Positions 1-9,286 of a stretch of DNA of 64,000 bases are shown here, one piece after another. The position numbers were made by a program, and so were the translations under genes. The stretch's first letter is position 1; the number at the start of each line of letters is the position of its first letter. The DNA is taken from the NCBI RefSeq assembly GCF_003362755.1, contig NZ_QKRA01000004.1:186001-250000 (forward strand), given 5' to 3'. Below the pieces are notes generated by a model. It did not search any database. It had not been told where the DNA came from and saw only the letters and a program-made list of their open reading frames with translations. This stretch comes from Marinomonas piezotolerans. Its GTDB lineage: Bacteria; Pseudomonadota; Gammaproteobacteria; Pseudomonadales; Marinomonadaceae.

Positions 1-1
1 G

Positions 2-976
2 CACAACCTCAAGCAACACTACGATGTGAAACAAGGTCTGTTTCAACCTAACGCGGTTGTAAAAGCCGTAGATGGCGTGAGCTTTGCACTCGCAAAAGGC
101 AAAACGCTTGCTGTCGTGGGGGAATCTGGATGCGGTAAATCCACACTAGGCCGTATGCTCACCATGATCGAAACCCCAACAGCGGGGGAATTGAATTTCA
201 TCGGACAGGATTTGTTGTCACTATCGAAAGATCAGCAAAAACAGTTGCGCCAGAAAATTCAAATCATCTTTCAAAACCCCTATGGCTCCTTGAATCCGCG
301 AAAAAAGATCGGTGCTATTTTAGAAGAACCATTGGTGATTAACACGTCTATGGGGAAAGCCGAGCGCAAGGCAAAAGCCCTCGCTATGATGGCTAAAGTC
401 GGTCTTAAAACAGAGCACTATGATCGCTATCCGCACATGTTTTCGGGGGGACAGCGGCAGCGTATCGCCATTGCTCGAGGGTTGATGCTTGATCCAGAGG
501 TGATCGTCGCAGATGAGCCAGTATCAGCCTTGGATGTATCCGTGCAAGCTCAGGTGCTTAATCTGATGATGGATCTGCAGCAAGAGTTTGGCTTGAGCTA
601 CGTGTTTATTTCGCATGATTTATCCGTGGTGGAACACATCGCTGACGATGTCATGGTAATGTATTTGGGCAAGGTCGTGGAGCATGGTTCTTGTGAAGAA
701 GTGTTTACTCAGCCGAAACACCCTTACACGCAAGCATTGTTATCCAGTACTCCTCAGCTTTCTGCTGATAAACGTCGCCAGCGAATCAAATTAGAAGGGG
801 AGTTACCCTCGCCACTGAATCCCCCAGATGGCTGTGCGTTCCATGGTCGCTGTCAGTATGCCAATGATCGTTGCCGTATTGAAACGCCGGCCTTACGTTG
901 TCAAGCAAACCAACATTTAATTGCTTGTCATGCTGTGGAAGAGGAGCGCTTAACACCCTATGACGGAGCAGCGTAG
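2..976 (+). CDS. dppF: Dipeptide ABC transporter ATP-binding protein DppF (5'-partial)
   Basis: Cytoplasmic ATPase subunit of a dipeptide/oligopeptide importer. The Walker A motif GESGCGKS, ABC signature FSGGQRQR and Walker B VIVADEPVSALD are all present, followed by the C-terminal oligopeptide-transporter domain with its cysteine cluster (CAFHGRCQYANDRC). The reading frame is open to the window edge and the residues before the first possible GTG (position 26), HNLKQHYDV, match the usual N-terminal region of DppF, so the gene starts outside the window. It is very close to classical DppF and closes a different operon from the peptide transporter that follows. Confidence 0.93.
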   Translation, partial: HNLKQHYDVKQGLFQPNAVVKAVDGVSFALAKGKTLAVVGESGCGKSTLGRMLTMIETPTAGELNFIGQDLLSLSKDQQKQLRQKIQIIFQNPYGSLNPRKKIGAILEEPLVINTSMGKAERKAKALAMMAKVGLKTEHYDRYPHMFSGGQRQRIAIARGLMLDPEVIVADEPVSALDVSVQAQVLNLMMDLQQEFGLSYVFISHDLSVVEHIADDVMVMYLGKVVEHGSCEEVFTQPKHPYTQALLSSTPQLSADKRRQRIKLEGELPSPLNPPDGCAFHGRCQYANDRCRIETPALRCQANQHLIACHAVEEERLTPYDGAA

Positions 977-1000
977 TCTCGCTCGTGATGCGCTGCTCTA

Positions 1001-1042
1001 GGCTAAAAGCGAAGTAAGTGAACACTTGCTTTGCTTTTAGGC
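1001..1042 (+). terminator. Long imperfect hairpin after dppF
   Basis: Two 20-base arms (1001-1020 and 1023-1042) pair at 17 of 20 positions across a 2-base loop. It lies 25 bases after the dppF stop and before the next binding-protein gene. There is no T-run after it, so it is either a Rho-independent terminator lacking a tail or an mRNA-stabilising hairpin. Confidence 0.5.
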
Positions 1043-1153
1043 TATGTGATGGAAAGTTGTTCTCGAATGGATGCCGTTTCTATACTGAATGCAAAGAGAG
1101 TTCGATCGATCGTATGACTCACCACGCTGCTCTCATAATGAAGGAACCTCATA

Positions 1154-2680
1154 ATGCTAGTACGAGTACTGATTTTAGGGTGCATAGTGCTGGGCTCATT
1201 GTCGGCCTATGCGGCACAGATTCGTGTTGCAATCGACGCTGACCCTATTTCACTAGATCCCCATGAACAGTTATCCGAAGGTGGTATCCAATACTCGCAT
1301 GCCGTATTTGATCCACTAGTACGATGGCGGCACGATGGTTCGTTTGAACCAAGATTGGCGACCTCTTGGCAAATGCGTGATGACAACACGATGCGCGTCA
1401 CATTACGAGATGATGTGCTCTTTCACTCGGGTAATGCCATGACGGCGGATGATGTCGTGTTTACCATTCGTCGCTTAAAACGCTCTGTTGATTTCAAAGC
1501 ATTGTTCAATATCATCGAAGATGTGGACAAAATCGACGCTTATACCGTGGATATCCACACGAAACACCCATATCCGCTCATGCTTAATATACTGGCGTAC
1601 GTGTTTGTGATGGATCAGCAATACTATGCGGGACAAGACGACGTCATTAAATTTGGCGAGACCTTTGCGTCTAAAAATGTTTCTGGCACTGGGCCATTTA
1701 TCGTAGAAAAAAGGATAGCAGGGCAAACGTTAGAGCTGGTTCGTAACGCGCTCTATTGGGATGACGAGTCGGATGGCAATGTTGAGCGATTAGAGATGAT
1801 CCCGATTCGCTCAGACTCTACCCGTTTAGCCGCCTTGTTGACGGGGGATGTTGATATTGTTTCACCGGTTGCGCCCGTTGATATGGCCCGTGTCTCTCGT
1901 ACGCCCGGTATTTCTTTGTCGAGCATCGCGGGGACGCGAGTGGTGATATTGCAGATGAATGAGTCACGCCGCGAAGAGTTTCGGGACGTGCGTGTTCGTC
2001 AAGCGATGAATCTCGCCATTAATCAATCTTTGATTGTGGAAAAGATTTTACGAGGCCACGGTGTGGCCGCGGGCCAGTTGAGTGCATCGCCATTTCAAGG
2101 GCATGTACCTGAACTGACTCCGCAATACGACCTTGAGCGTGCCAAACAACTCATGAAAGAAGCCGGGTACGAAGAGGGGTTCCGCGTCACCATGATGGCA
2201 CCCAATAATCGCTACATGGGAGATGAAAAAATCGCCCAAGCCGCGGCGGCCATGTTGCAAAAAATCAATATTACGGTCGATTTAAAAACCTTACCGAAAG
2301 CGCAGTATTTTCAGCAGTATGACCAGCGCGTAGCGGATGTCATGATGTTGGGATGGCAAGCCGATACGTTTGATTCCAATAATATCTATGAATTTCTACT
2401 GGCCTGCCCAAATCCAGACACTGGAATGGGGGCCTACAATGCCAGTGAATACTGTAATCCTGTGATTGACAGTGATATTCGTCACGCCAACCGTGAAATG
2501 AACCCAGAGCGTCGCGTTCATGCGCTGCGTCAAATCGAGCGCCAAATTTACGATGATGCGGTGGTGATCCCGCTGTATTGGCAATCGATTGTTTGGGCGG
2601 CGAAATCCGATATTGAGCTGGATCACGTGGTAAACTTCTTGAATTTCCCTTACTGGGGGAATTTAGAAGTGGAACGATAA
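1154..2680 (+). CDS. Periplasmic peptide-binding protein of ABC transporter (SBP family 5)
   Basis: Extracytoplasmic solute receptor of a peptide/nickel-type ABC importer, 508 aa. An N-terminal signal peptide (about residues 1-20, cleavage near SAYA-AQ) has no lipobox cysteine, so the protein should be free in the periplasm. The body is a family 5 binding protein, with the early LATSW and the TADDVVFTI stretch typical of DppA/OppA relatives. The ATG at 1154 follows a good ribosome site (AAGGAA, 1140-1145). It heads an operon with two permeases and two ATPases; substrate specificity cannot be read from sequence. Confidence 0.9.
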   Translation: MLVRVLILGCIVLGSLSAYAAQIRVAIDADPISLDPHEQLSEGGIQYSHAVFDPLVRWRHDGSFEPRLATSWQMRDDNTMRVTLRDDVLFHSGNAMTADDVVFTIRRLKRSVDFKALFNIIEDVDKIDAYTVDIHTKHPYPLMLNILAYVFVMDQQYYAGQDDVIKFGETFASKNVSGTGPFIVEKRIAGQTLELVRNALYWDDESDGNVERLEMIPIRSDSTRLAALLTGDVDIVSPVAPVDMARVSRTPGISLSSIAGTRVVILQMNESRREEFRDVRVRQAMNLAINQSLIVEKILRGHGVAAGQLSASPFQGHVPELTPQYDLERAKQLMKEAGYEEGFRVTMMAPNNRYMGDEKIAQAAAAMLQKINITVDLKTLPKAQYFQQYDQRVADVMMLGWQADTFDSNNIYEFLLACPNPDTGMGAYNASEYCNPVIDSDIRHANREMNPERRVHALRQIERQIYDDAVVIPLYWQSIVWAAKSDIELDHVVNFLNFPYWGNLEVER

Positions 2681-2729
2681 AGACCTTGTTTTAGGATTGG
2701 CGATGCTCAAAAGTAGGATGAATCATTAA

Positions 2730-3710
2730 ATGCTAAGCTTCGTTTTGCGGCGTTTATTGCAAGCTGTGCTGGTTTTGCTCACCATCAGCTTTGCGAGCTT
2801 TATGATCCAAGGCAAGCTGGGCGACCCCGTGCGCCAAATGGTTGGCACGTCCGTGTCGGTTGAGCAGCGTGAAGCGTTGCGCGATGAACTAGGCCTCAAC
2901 GATCCGACATTAGTTCAGTACGGGCGCTTTTTAGGACAAGCTCTTCAGGGCGACTTAGGCACTTCGTATTACTATAAAGAGTCGACCTTAACGGTGATTG
3001 CCAATCGATTGCCGGCAACGCTTGAACTATCGTTTTGTGCGCTGGTATTGGTGATAGTGATGGCGACTCCACTGGGTGTTTTTGCCGCCATTAATCCCAA
3101 AAACTGGCTGTCACGAAGTATCTTGTTATTCAGTACCTTGGGACTGTCTATCCCGATTTTCATTGTTGCCGTATTTCTGATGTATTTCTTTGCCATCGAA
3201 TGGCGATTGTTACCAAGCTTCGGCCGTGGAGACACGACGCAGGTGTTGGGTCTATGGCAATCCGGTTTGTTTAACAAAGATGGCTTAATGCATTTGTTGC
3301 TTCCCAGTGTTTCCTTAGCGTTTGTGATGACGCCCATTTTCATCCGTCTGATTCGCGCTGAAATGATAGATGTCTTGCAAAGTGACTACATTCGGTTTGC
3401 TTGGTCAAAAGGCATTTCTGCACCCCGTATCTATTTTATCCACGCACTGAAAAACACCATGCTTCCTGTCATCACTGTAGGGGGGATCCAAACCGGTACA
3501 TTGATCGCCTATACCATTTTGACGGAAAGTATTTTCCAGTGGCCGGGGATGGGCTTTTTATTTATGGATGCGGTCACTCGAGTGGATGCACCACTGATAT
3601 CAGCCTATCTCATAGTGGTCGGCCTGATCTTTGTGGTTACTAATACGCTGGTCGACGTGGTGTATGGCTTGGTGAACCCACGAGTACGCATACCAGGATA
3701 TAGCGCATGA
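2730..3710 (+). CDS. dppB: Peptide ABC transporter permease, DppB type
   Basis: Inner-membrane permease subunit, 326 aa, with the N-terminal LLQAVLVLLTISFASFMI helix, the long periplasmic segment typical of DppB/OppB (GDPVRQMVG, then LGLNDPTLVQYGRF) and the cytoplasmic EAA-type coupling stretch around DYIRFAWSKGIS. It should form the transmembrane heterodimer with the next gene, which it overlaps by four bases (ATGA). An AGGATG ribosome site precedes the ATG. The dpp symbol is a family assignment; the substrate could be another peptide. Confidence 0.88.
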   Translation: MLSFVLRRLLQAVLVLLTISFASFMIQGKLGDPVRQMVGTSVSVEQREALRDELGLNDPTLVQYGRFLGQALQGDLGTSYYYKESTLTVIANRLPATLELSFCALVLVIVMATPLGVFAAINPKNWLSRSILLFSTLGLSIPIFIVAVFLMYFFAIEWRLLPSFGRGDTTQVLGLWQSGLFNKDGLMHLLLPSVSLAFVMTPIFIRLIRAEMIDVLQSDYIRFAWSKGISAPRIYFIHALKNTMLPVITVGGIQTGTLIAYTILTESIFQWPGMGFLFMDAVTRVDAPLISAYLIVVGLIFVVTNTLVDVVYGLVNPRVRIPGYSA

Positions 3711-4654
3711 ATATCTTGCATCGCCCGTTGATACCTACATCGACGAAGCCTACTCGATTGCGTCATATTCTCAGTGCGATACGTGGTGACAAGCTTGCGC
3801 TGTTTGCGCTGCTTATTTTTGCTTTTTACTGCCTCGTTGCCCTGCTTGCTCCGCTGTTAGCGCCGTATGACTCGAGCAGCAATGACTTTATGGATTTGCT
3901 GAATGCCGAGCTGCCACCCTATTGGCAGAGTGGCGATAGCCGCTTTTTACTGGGTACCGATACGCAAGGTCGAGATTTGTTATCGGTGATTCTTTATGGC
4001 ACTCGGTTGTCATTGACCATTGGGGTCTGCGCGGTGCTGATTCAGTTGCTGTTAGGCGTCTGTATTGGCTTGTTGTCTGGCTATATTGGTGGGCGTCTCG
4101 ATACCTTTTTAATGCGTTGTGCCGATATTCAGTTGTCGTTTTCGACGATGATGGTCGCGATTGTCGTGTTGGCTGTCTTTCAAGCTTTGTTCGGCAATGC
4201 GGCCTATCAGCAACTAGCGATGTTAATGTTGATTATCGTGCTTGGCATCGCTGAATGGCCGATCTTTGCGCGCATCATCCGCGCTTGTGTGCTCGCGGAA
4301 AAGGAAAAAGAGTACGTCGATGCGGCGCGCATTATGGGAGTCAGTAAAGTCCGCATTATGTTTCGTCATATATTGCCCAACACGGTATCGCCCATTTTAG
4401 TGATTTTGACGATTCAAATTGCCAACGCCATTGTCGCAGAAGCAGCGCTGTCATTTTTAGGGTTAGGCATGCCGCCGACCCAGCCTTCCCTCGGTGCGCT
4501 GATCTCGTCTGGGGTCAATTATTTGTTTTCAGGAGCATGGTGGATTGCTGTTTTCCCCAGTATTACGTTGATTATCTTGATTTTCGTGATGAATTTATTG
4601 GGTGATTGGCTGCGTGACCATTTGAACCCTCAGACGGGTAAAGGTGTGCCATGA
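3707..4654 (+). CDS. dppC: Peptide ABC transporter permease, DppC type
   Basis: Second permease subunit, 315 aa. It has the N-terminal cytoplasmic segment and first helix of OppC/DppC proteins, the LLGTDTQGRDLLSVILYGTR motif that defines the OppC N-terminal family, and the EAA coupling loop (EYVDAARIMGVSK). The start overlaps dppB by ATGA and its end overlaps the ATPase gene by ATGA, showing translational coupling. Expected to pair with DppB in the inner membrane. Confidence 0.9.
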   Translation: MNILHRPLIPTSTKPTRLRHILSAIRGDKLALFALLIFAFYCLVALLAPLLAPYDSSSNDFMDLLNAELPPYWQSGDSRFLLGTDTQGRDLLSVILYGTRLSLTIGVCAVLIQLLLGVCIGLLSGYIGGRLDTFLMRCADIQLSFSTMMVAIVVLAVFQALFGNAAYQQLAMLMLIIVLGIAEWPIFARIIRACVLAEKEKEYVDAARIMGVSKVRIMFRHILPNTVSPILVILTIQIANAIVAEAALSFLGLGMPPTQPSLGALISSGVNYLFSGAWWIAVFPSITLIILIFVMNLLGDWLRDHLNPQTGKGVP

Positions 4655-5664
4655 GTTTATTGAGTGTTAATCACCTTAATGTGGTATTTAGGCAACGGCA
4701 TCAAGATCTTCAGGCTTTGTTTGATGTCAGCTTTAGCGTCAGTCGTGGTGAGCGGTTGGCCATCGTTGGTGAGTCTGGCGCAGGCAAATCCATTCTAGGG
4801 TATTCATTGGTGAATCTATTGAGCAAACCTGGGGTGATTGATTCCGGCTCGGTAAAGTTTGATGGACGCGAGCTGACGACGCTGACGGCTCGGCAATGGC
4901 AAGAGATTCGTGGCAAGAAGATTGCCATGATTTTTCAAGACCCGATGATTACGCTGAATCCGGTGTTGAGTGTGGGTGATCAAATGGTCGAGGCGATACG
5001 CAGCCACACGCGGATTAATTATAACGATGCCAAAAAGCTGGCGATTGAAAAATTGGCCCATGTTCGAATCTCCTCCCCAGCGCAGCGATTTGAGCAATAT
5101 CCTCACGAGTTATCAGGCGGCATGCGCCAACGCGTGATCATAGCGATTGTGCTGTTGTTGCGGCCAGAGATCATTATTGCCGATGAACCGACCACAGCAT
5201 TAGATGTGACCATTCAAGCGGGCATATTACAGCTGCTAAAGCAGGTTTGCGAAGACAACGGTGTGGCGTTGATCCTGATTACCCATGACTTCGGCGTGGT
5301 ATCGCGAATCGCAGAACGCACGATCGTAATGTACGCAGGGCGAATCGTAGAACAAGGACCAACGCTCGAAATTATTAATGACCCCCAGCACCCGTATACT
5401 CAGGGCTTATTAAATGCTTTGCCACAAATGGCGCTACCGGGACAGCGGCTCAATCAAATCCAAGGCAATATGCCAGCGTTAAATAATCACCCATCCGGGT
5501 GTGCATTTCATCCGCGTTGTCCTTACGCCACGGATAAGTGCCGAGAAAATACCCCTGGTTTTGTGTTCAGTGGCGTGTCTACGGTAGCGTGCTTTGCTAT
5601 TGAGGACATGTTAGCTGAGTTTGACCCAGAAGGTGGTTGGCAGGGGGAGGTTGAGGATGAGTAA
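4651..5664 (+). CDS. dppD: Peptide ABC transporter ATP-binding protein, DppD type
   Basis: First ATPase of the second peptide importer, 337 aa. Walker A is GESGAGKS, the signature is LSGGMRQR (the Met typical of DppD/OppD rather than Gln), and Walker B is [12 protein letters not shown]. The C-terminal oligopeptide-transporter domain carries [14 protein letters not shown], where these proteins often bind an iron-sulfur cluster. ATGA overlap with dppC; the last eight bases overlap the next gene. Confidence 0.92.
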   Translation: MSLLSVNHLNVVFRQRHQDLQALFDVSFSVSRGERLAIVGESGAGKSILGYSLVNLLSKPGVIDSGSVKFDGRELTTLTARQWQEIRGKKIAMIFQDPMITLNPVLSVGDQMVEAIRSHTRINYNDAKKLAIEKLAHVRISSPAQRFEQYPHELSGGMRQRVIIAIVLLLRPEIIIADEPTTALDVTIQAGILQLLKQVCEDNGVALILITHDFGVVSRIAERTIVMYAGRIVEQGPTLEIINDPQHPYTQGLLNALPQMALPGQRLNQIQGNMPALNNHPSGCAFHPRCPYATDKCRENTPGFVFSGVSTVACFAIEDMLAEFDPEGGWQGEVEDE

Positions 5665-6685
5665 CCCTCTGATTGATATCCGTGGTTTGGAAAAAGCGTA
5701 TCGTACTCGCTCAGAGTGGCGTCTGCCGAGCTGGTTCAGACGGCTGTTACGACGCAAATCCGACACCGCTAATCATGATCGGATTTATGCCTTAAATGGC
5801 GTGTCGTTATCCATCGAGCAGGGTGAAACTCTGTGTGTCGTGGGCGAAACTGGCTGCGGTAAATCGACGTTGGCGCGGGTGCTAATGGGGCTTGAAAAGC
5901 CATCTTCAGGTGAGCTGTATTTTTCAGGGAGTCGGATTGATCAGCTGACAGATCAAGCTCGAATGCCGTTTCGTAAAAAAATGCAGATGGTGTTTCAAAA
6001 CCCCTATGCATCACTCAACCCGCGGATGACGATTTACCAGATCTTAAATGAGGCGATTGGCCTGCATCACCCCGATTTTAGCCGGCAGCAAACCGATGAC
6101 TACATTGAGGAGCTGTTGGTGTCTGTGGGATTAAGTGTGGATGCAGAGGATCGCTATCCGCATGAATTTTCTGGTGGGCAGCGCCAGCGTATTTCCATTG
6201 CGCGAGCGTTATCTGTAGAGCCTGAGCTGATTGTTGCGGATGAGCCTCTTTCCGCACTGGATGTGTCGGTGCAGGCACAAGTGCTGAACTTGATGATGGA
6301 TAAGCAACAAGCGCTTGGGCTGACTTATATTTTTATTACTCATGACTTAGCCGTGGTTGAGCATTTTGCGACGCGAGTGGCAGTGATGTATCTCGGCCGC
6401 ATTTGTGAAGTGGCAAGTCGCGAGTCGCTGTTTAGTGCTCCGAAACATCCCTACACGAAGGCCTTACTGTCTTCCATTCCACGGTTAGACGACCTATCAG
6501 TCGAGCCCATTCATTTGACGGGAGAAGTGCCTACACCATTGGAAAAACCAATGGGATGTACGTTTTGTGGGCGTTGCCCATTAGCAAACCAGCGTTGTTA
6601 TGAGCAAATCCCTGTCATGCAGTTACAGCAAGACGGCAGTGCGGTCGCGTGCCATGCGGTAGAGGAAGGGCGACCATGGAAATAA
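5657..6685 (+). CDS. dppF: Peptide ABC transporter ATP-binding protein, DppF type
   Basis: Second ATPase of this importer, 342 aa from the chosen ATG (5657), which has a GGGGGAGG ribosome site just upstream; an in-frame start 36 bases earlier would put non-conserved residues before [15 protein letters not shown]. Walker A GETGCGKS, signature FSGGQRQR, Walker B LIVADEPLSALD and C-terminal CTFCGRCPLANQRC are visible. It carries a short basic insertion (WRLPSWFRRLLRRK) that the upstream DppF lacks, so this is a distinct paralogue, not a recent copy. Confidence 0.91.
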   Translation: MSNPLIDIRGLEKAYRTRSEWRLPSWFRRLLRRKSDTANHDRIYALNGVSLSIEQGETLCVVGETGCGKSTLARVLMGLEKPSSGELYFSGSRIDQLTDQARMPFRKKMQMVFQNPYASLNPRMTIYQILNEAIGLHHPDFSRQQTDDYIEELLVSVGLSVDAEDRYPHEFSGGQRQRISIARALSVEPELIVADEPLSALDVSVQAQVLNLMMDKQQALGLTYIFITHDLAVVEHFATRVAVMYLGRICEVASRESLFSAPKHPYTKALLSSIPRLDDLSVEPIHLTGEVPTPLEKPMGCTFCGRCPLANQRCYEQIPVMQLQQDGSAVACHAVEEGRPWK

Positions 6686-7599
6686 GGTGGTTAGAGGACT
6701 TTATTGCATTGGCGAAGACTCGGCATTTCTCGCGCGCGGCAGACGAGCAAAATGTCACGCAGCCCACTTTCAGTCGGCGTATTAAGTTACTCGAAGAAGA
6801 AATGAAGGTCACCTTAATTGATCGCAACACACTGCCACTGTCGTTGACGCCCGCAGGCGAAATCTTCCTCCAAAGTGCAGAAATGATTACTCGACAGTTG
6901 CGGGACGCCAAAGCAAGGTGTCTGGAAATAAGAGAGCAGGAACAATCGCAGATCCGCTTCGTGACCACACAATCTTTGTTTCTGGGTTACTACCGTGATT
7001 ATGTCGAGCCATTATGCCAGCGAATGGGGATTAGCATTGACGTCAATATGAAATCCAGCGCTTGGTCGGGAGCTGATTTTATCAATGCCATGGTCGCCAA
7101 TGAGAGTGACTTGATGCTGTGTTTTTGGCACCCAGCAATGAGCTTCTTAAAAGAGCTAGATGAAGAACATTTTGAGTACGTCACCATTGATCGTGAGATT
7201 CTTGTCCCTTGTGTTGCGACGGACGACCAACAGCAGCCCATTTATACCTTGCCTGGTGAGCGCAAGCGCCCCATTCCCTATATCAGCTATGATGAGGCCA
7301 CATTTTTGGCCCCCGCATTAAGCCACCATTTGCAGCGTCAACATGAAGTGCCACAACTGCAAATTTTGACGAATAACCTTCATGCAGCGAGCATAAAAGC
7401 CATGGTGAAGGAGGGATTCGGTATCGGATGGTTGCCTAAGCGATTGGTTAACGACGCGCTGAATTTTGGTTCGTTAGCCTTGGCGGGGGAGCCCAATTGG
7501 AATGTGCCGCTGGAAATTCGACTGTATCGAGCCAAACACAACGGCAATCCAAATCTATCGCAGTTTTGGCGCAATATGGTTACCGAGCACCAACGCTAA
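6676..7599 (+). CDS. LysR-family transcriptional regulator (HypT-like)
   Basis: DNA-binding regulator of 307 aa starting at ATG 6676, inside the end of the ATPase gene (10-base overlap), after a GAGGAAGGG ribosome site. The winged helix-turn-helix spans about residues 1-60 (LEDFIALAKTRHFSRAADEQ, then NVTQPTFSRRIKLLEEEM); the rest is the LysR effector domain. The N-terminus (IRWLEDFIALAKTRHFSRAA) resembles the YjiE/HypT subgroup. The overlap says it is transcribed with the peptide transporter and probably controls it; the ligand is unknown. Confidence 0.85.
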   Translation: MEIRWLEDFIALAKTRHFSRAADEQNVTQPTFSRRIKLLEEEMKVTLIDRNTLPLSLTPAGEIFLQSAEMITRQLRDAKARCLEIREQEQSQIRFVTTQSLFLGYYRDYVEPLCQRMGISIDVNMKSSAWSGADFINAMVANESDLMLCFWHPAMSFLKELDEEHFEYVTIDREILVPCVATDDQQQPIYTLPGERKRPIPYISYDEATFLAPALSHHLQRQHEVPQLQILTNNLHAASIKAMVKEGFGIGWLPKRLVNDALNFGSLALAGEPNWNVPLEIRLYRAKHNGNPNLSQFWRNMVTEHQR

Positions 7600-7618
7600 T
7601 CACCGCGACAGGGTGCCG

Positions 7619-8530
7619 TTAAAAGCGGTATTGAATACGCTCGTAATGAACCTTGATAAAATCGATCAACGCCCGAATACGCTTGGAAGGCGCTTTGGTA
7701 AATGGGTACAACGCATAGATGCCAAGGATCTTTGCCGAGTCATGTTCGAGTAGCTCTTGTAACCGCCCATCTTGGATTTCGTCATACACTAAACACATGG
7801 GTAAGTATGCGATTCCACGGCCTTTTAGGGCTGCAATTTTCAGCGCGGCGGCATTGTTGGAGGAAAAACTGCCCGCGACCGTTTGAGTGTAATGGTTGCC
7901 ATCAGGCGTTTTAAACAACCACTCAAAGGCCCCCGTCGATTGGTTACTGTAGCCCAAGCAGTGATGGTTCAGTAACGCTTGAGGCGAATCAGGGTGGCCG
8001 TATTGCGCAAGGTAATCTGGGCTGGCGCAAATCAGCCAGCGGCTGTCGAAAATGGGAGCGGCTTTTAAACTGGAATCTTCTAACTGCGCAGTGCGAATCA
8101 CGAGATCATAATGTCCCGCGACGAGATCCACGAGTTGATTTTCCAAGGTCATGTCGATGGTCACATCAGGGTGAGCCTGACAGAATTCAGAGACCGCATC
8201 AGCGAGCAATAATTCGCCCGATATAGTTGGCACAGAAAGGCGGATGTGCCCCGAAATTTGGTCGCTCAAATGGCTGACCGAATCAAGGGTAGCATTCGCC
8301 ATCACACGTAACTCTTGGGCTTTTTGATACAGCGTGCGACCTGCTTCCGTGGGTGCAAGTTGGCGCGTGGTACGAAACAACAATTGCACGCCCAGCTCCG
8401 CTTCCAGCTTGGTGATGTGTTTGCTGATCGACGAGCGTGTCACCCCGCGTTGCTTTGCTACGTCACTGTATGAACCTGCGTCGACGAGGTCGATAAATAA
8501 AAACAGATCGTCTAACGATGGCGTTGCCAT
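7619..8530 (-). CDS. LysR-family regulator at the end of the lut operon
   Basis: 303 aa from the ATG at 8530, which follows AAGGACAG; an upstream GTG at 8548 would add six residues with a poorer site. The N-terminal helix-turn-helix (LDDLFLFIDLVDAGSYSDVA, RSSISKHITKLEAELGVQLL) and the substrate-binding domain (SGHIRLSVPTISGELLLAD) are of the CrgA/AaeR subgroup. It begins 18 bases after lutC and so is likely cotranscribed with lutABC and a candidate regulator of it. It converges on the plus-strand LysR gene with only 19 bases between stops. Confidence 0.85.
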   Translation of the reverse strand: MATPSLDDLFLFIDLVDAGSYSDVAKQRGVTRSSISKHITKLEAELGVQLLFRTTRQLAPTEAGRTLYQKAQELRVMANATLDSVSHLSDQISGHIRLSVPTISGELLLADAVSEFCQAHPDVTIDMTLENQLVDLVAGHYDLVIRTAQLEDSSLKAAPIFDSRWLICASPDYLAQYGHPDSPQALLNHHCLGYSNQSTGAFEWLFKTPDGNHYTQTVAGSFSSNNAAALKIAALKGRGIAYLPMCLVYDEIQDGRLQELLEHDSAKILGIYALYPFTKAPSKRIRALIDFIKVHYERIQYRF

Positions 8531-8548
8531 GCTCTGTCCTTGGGCCAC

Positions 8549-9277
8549 TTATTGATCTTCCAGTATGACATACGATGCGGAGAGGGGGCCATGCACGCCA
8601 ACCACCTTAATTAACTCGATGTCAGCAGTCGAGCTTGGCCCTGAGATGAAATTGACACATGAGGGCAAGCGTTCCCCTTGTTGCACTCGTTGATGCAGTT
8701 GTTCACAGAACTGGGTGATCCGAGGTAATAGGCTGCTACGACGAATGATAAAAATCGAATGCTCAGGCAGCAGACTGATACTTCTACCTTGCAAGGCGCT
8801 GGACTCGAGTACGATGGTGCCCGACTCCACTAGTGCATGCTCCGCAAAGACGATACCGACTTTGGCTTGTTCGGCTAATTGAATCGGTTGTGCTCGATCA
8901 TGGTCGTCTTGCCAAAATGTCGTGGTAAAGCCTGATTTCTGTAACGGTTGAACGGCGCACGATAGATCAGCGAAACGAGCATCTTGGCTGAGTAACACCA
9001 AACCTTGAGCGCAAGGGTAGTGCGTCAAGCATTCGTCGGTCAGGCACTGGGCAAGCTCTTGCGTCTGAATTCGATGAGCACTGACGCCTAAATTCTCCCG
9101 AATATAGGTCATGAATAGGTCAAGTTGCTGAGGCTCGGTTTGATCGCTGAGTACATTATGTTGGCGTGCTTTCGTTAATGTAAACGGACTTGGCTGGGTT
9201 AACGGCTCACGCCCCAGTTTAGTGGTTAGTGCTGACAGGAAGCGTTCTCGGTTATGTAAACGGCTGGATGTATTCAT
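8549..9277 (-). CDS. lutC: L-lactate utilisation protein LutC (LUD domain)
   Basis: 242 aa, LUD-domain subunit of the LutABC L-lactate oxidase complex, equivalent to E. coli YkgG. The second half has the conserved pattern FAEHALVESGTIVLESS, then SLLPEHSIFIIRRSSLLPRI and the closing NFISGPSSTADIELIKVVGVHGP. It lies nine bases downstream of lutB. Known family role: LutA, B and C together oxidise L-lactate to pyruvate in the cytoplasm. Confidence 0.92.
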   Translation of the reverse strand: MNTSSRLHNRERFLSALTTKLGREPLTQPSPFTLTKARQHNVLSDQTEPQQLDLFMTYIRENLGVSAHRIQTQELAQCLTDECLTHYPCAQGLVLLSQDARFADLSCAVQPLQKSGFTTTFWQDDHDRAQPIQLAEQAKVGIVFAEHALVESGTIVLESSALQGRSISLLPEHSIFIIRRSSLLPRITQFCEQLHQRVQQGERLPSCVNFISGPSSTADIELIKVVGVHGPLSASYVILEDQ

Positions 9278-9286
9278 GATCGGGTC

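Noticed and set aside
1018..1242. 74-codon plus-strand frame overlapping the peptide-binding protein start
   Set aside because: It begins inside the hairpin and runs into a well-supported gene in another frame.
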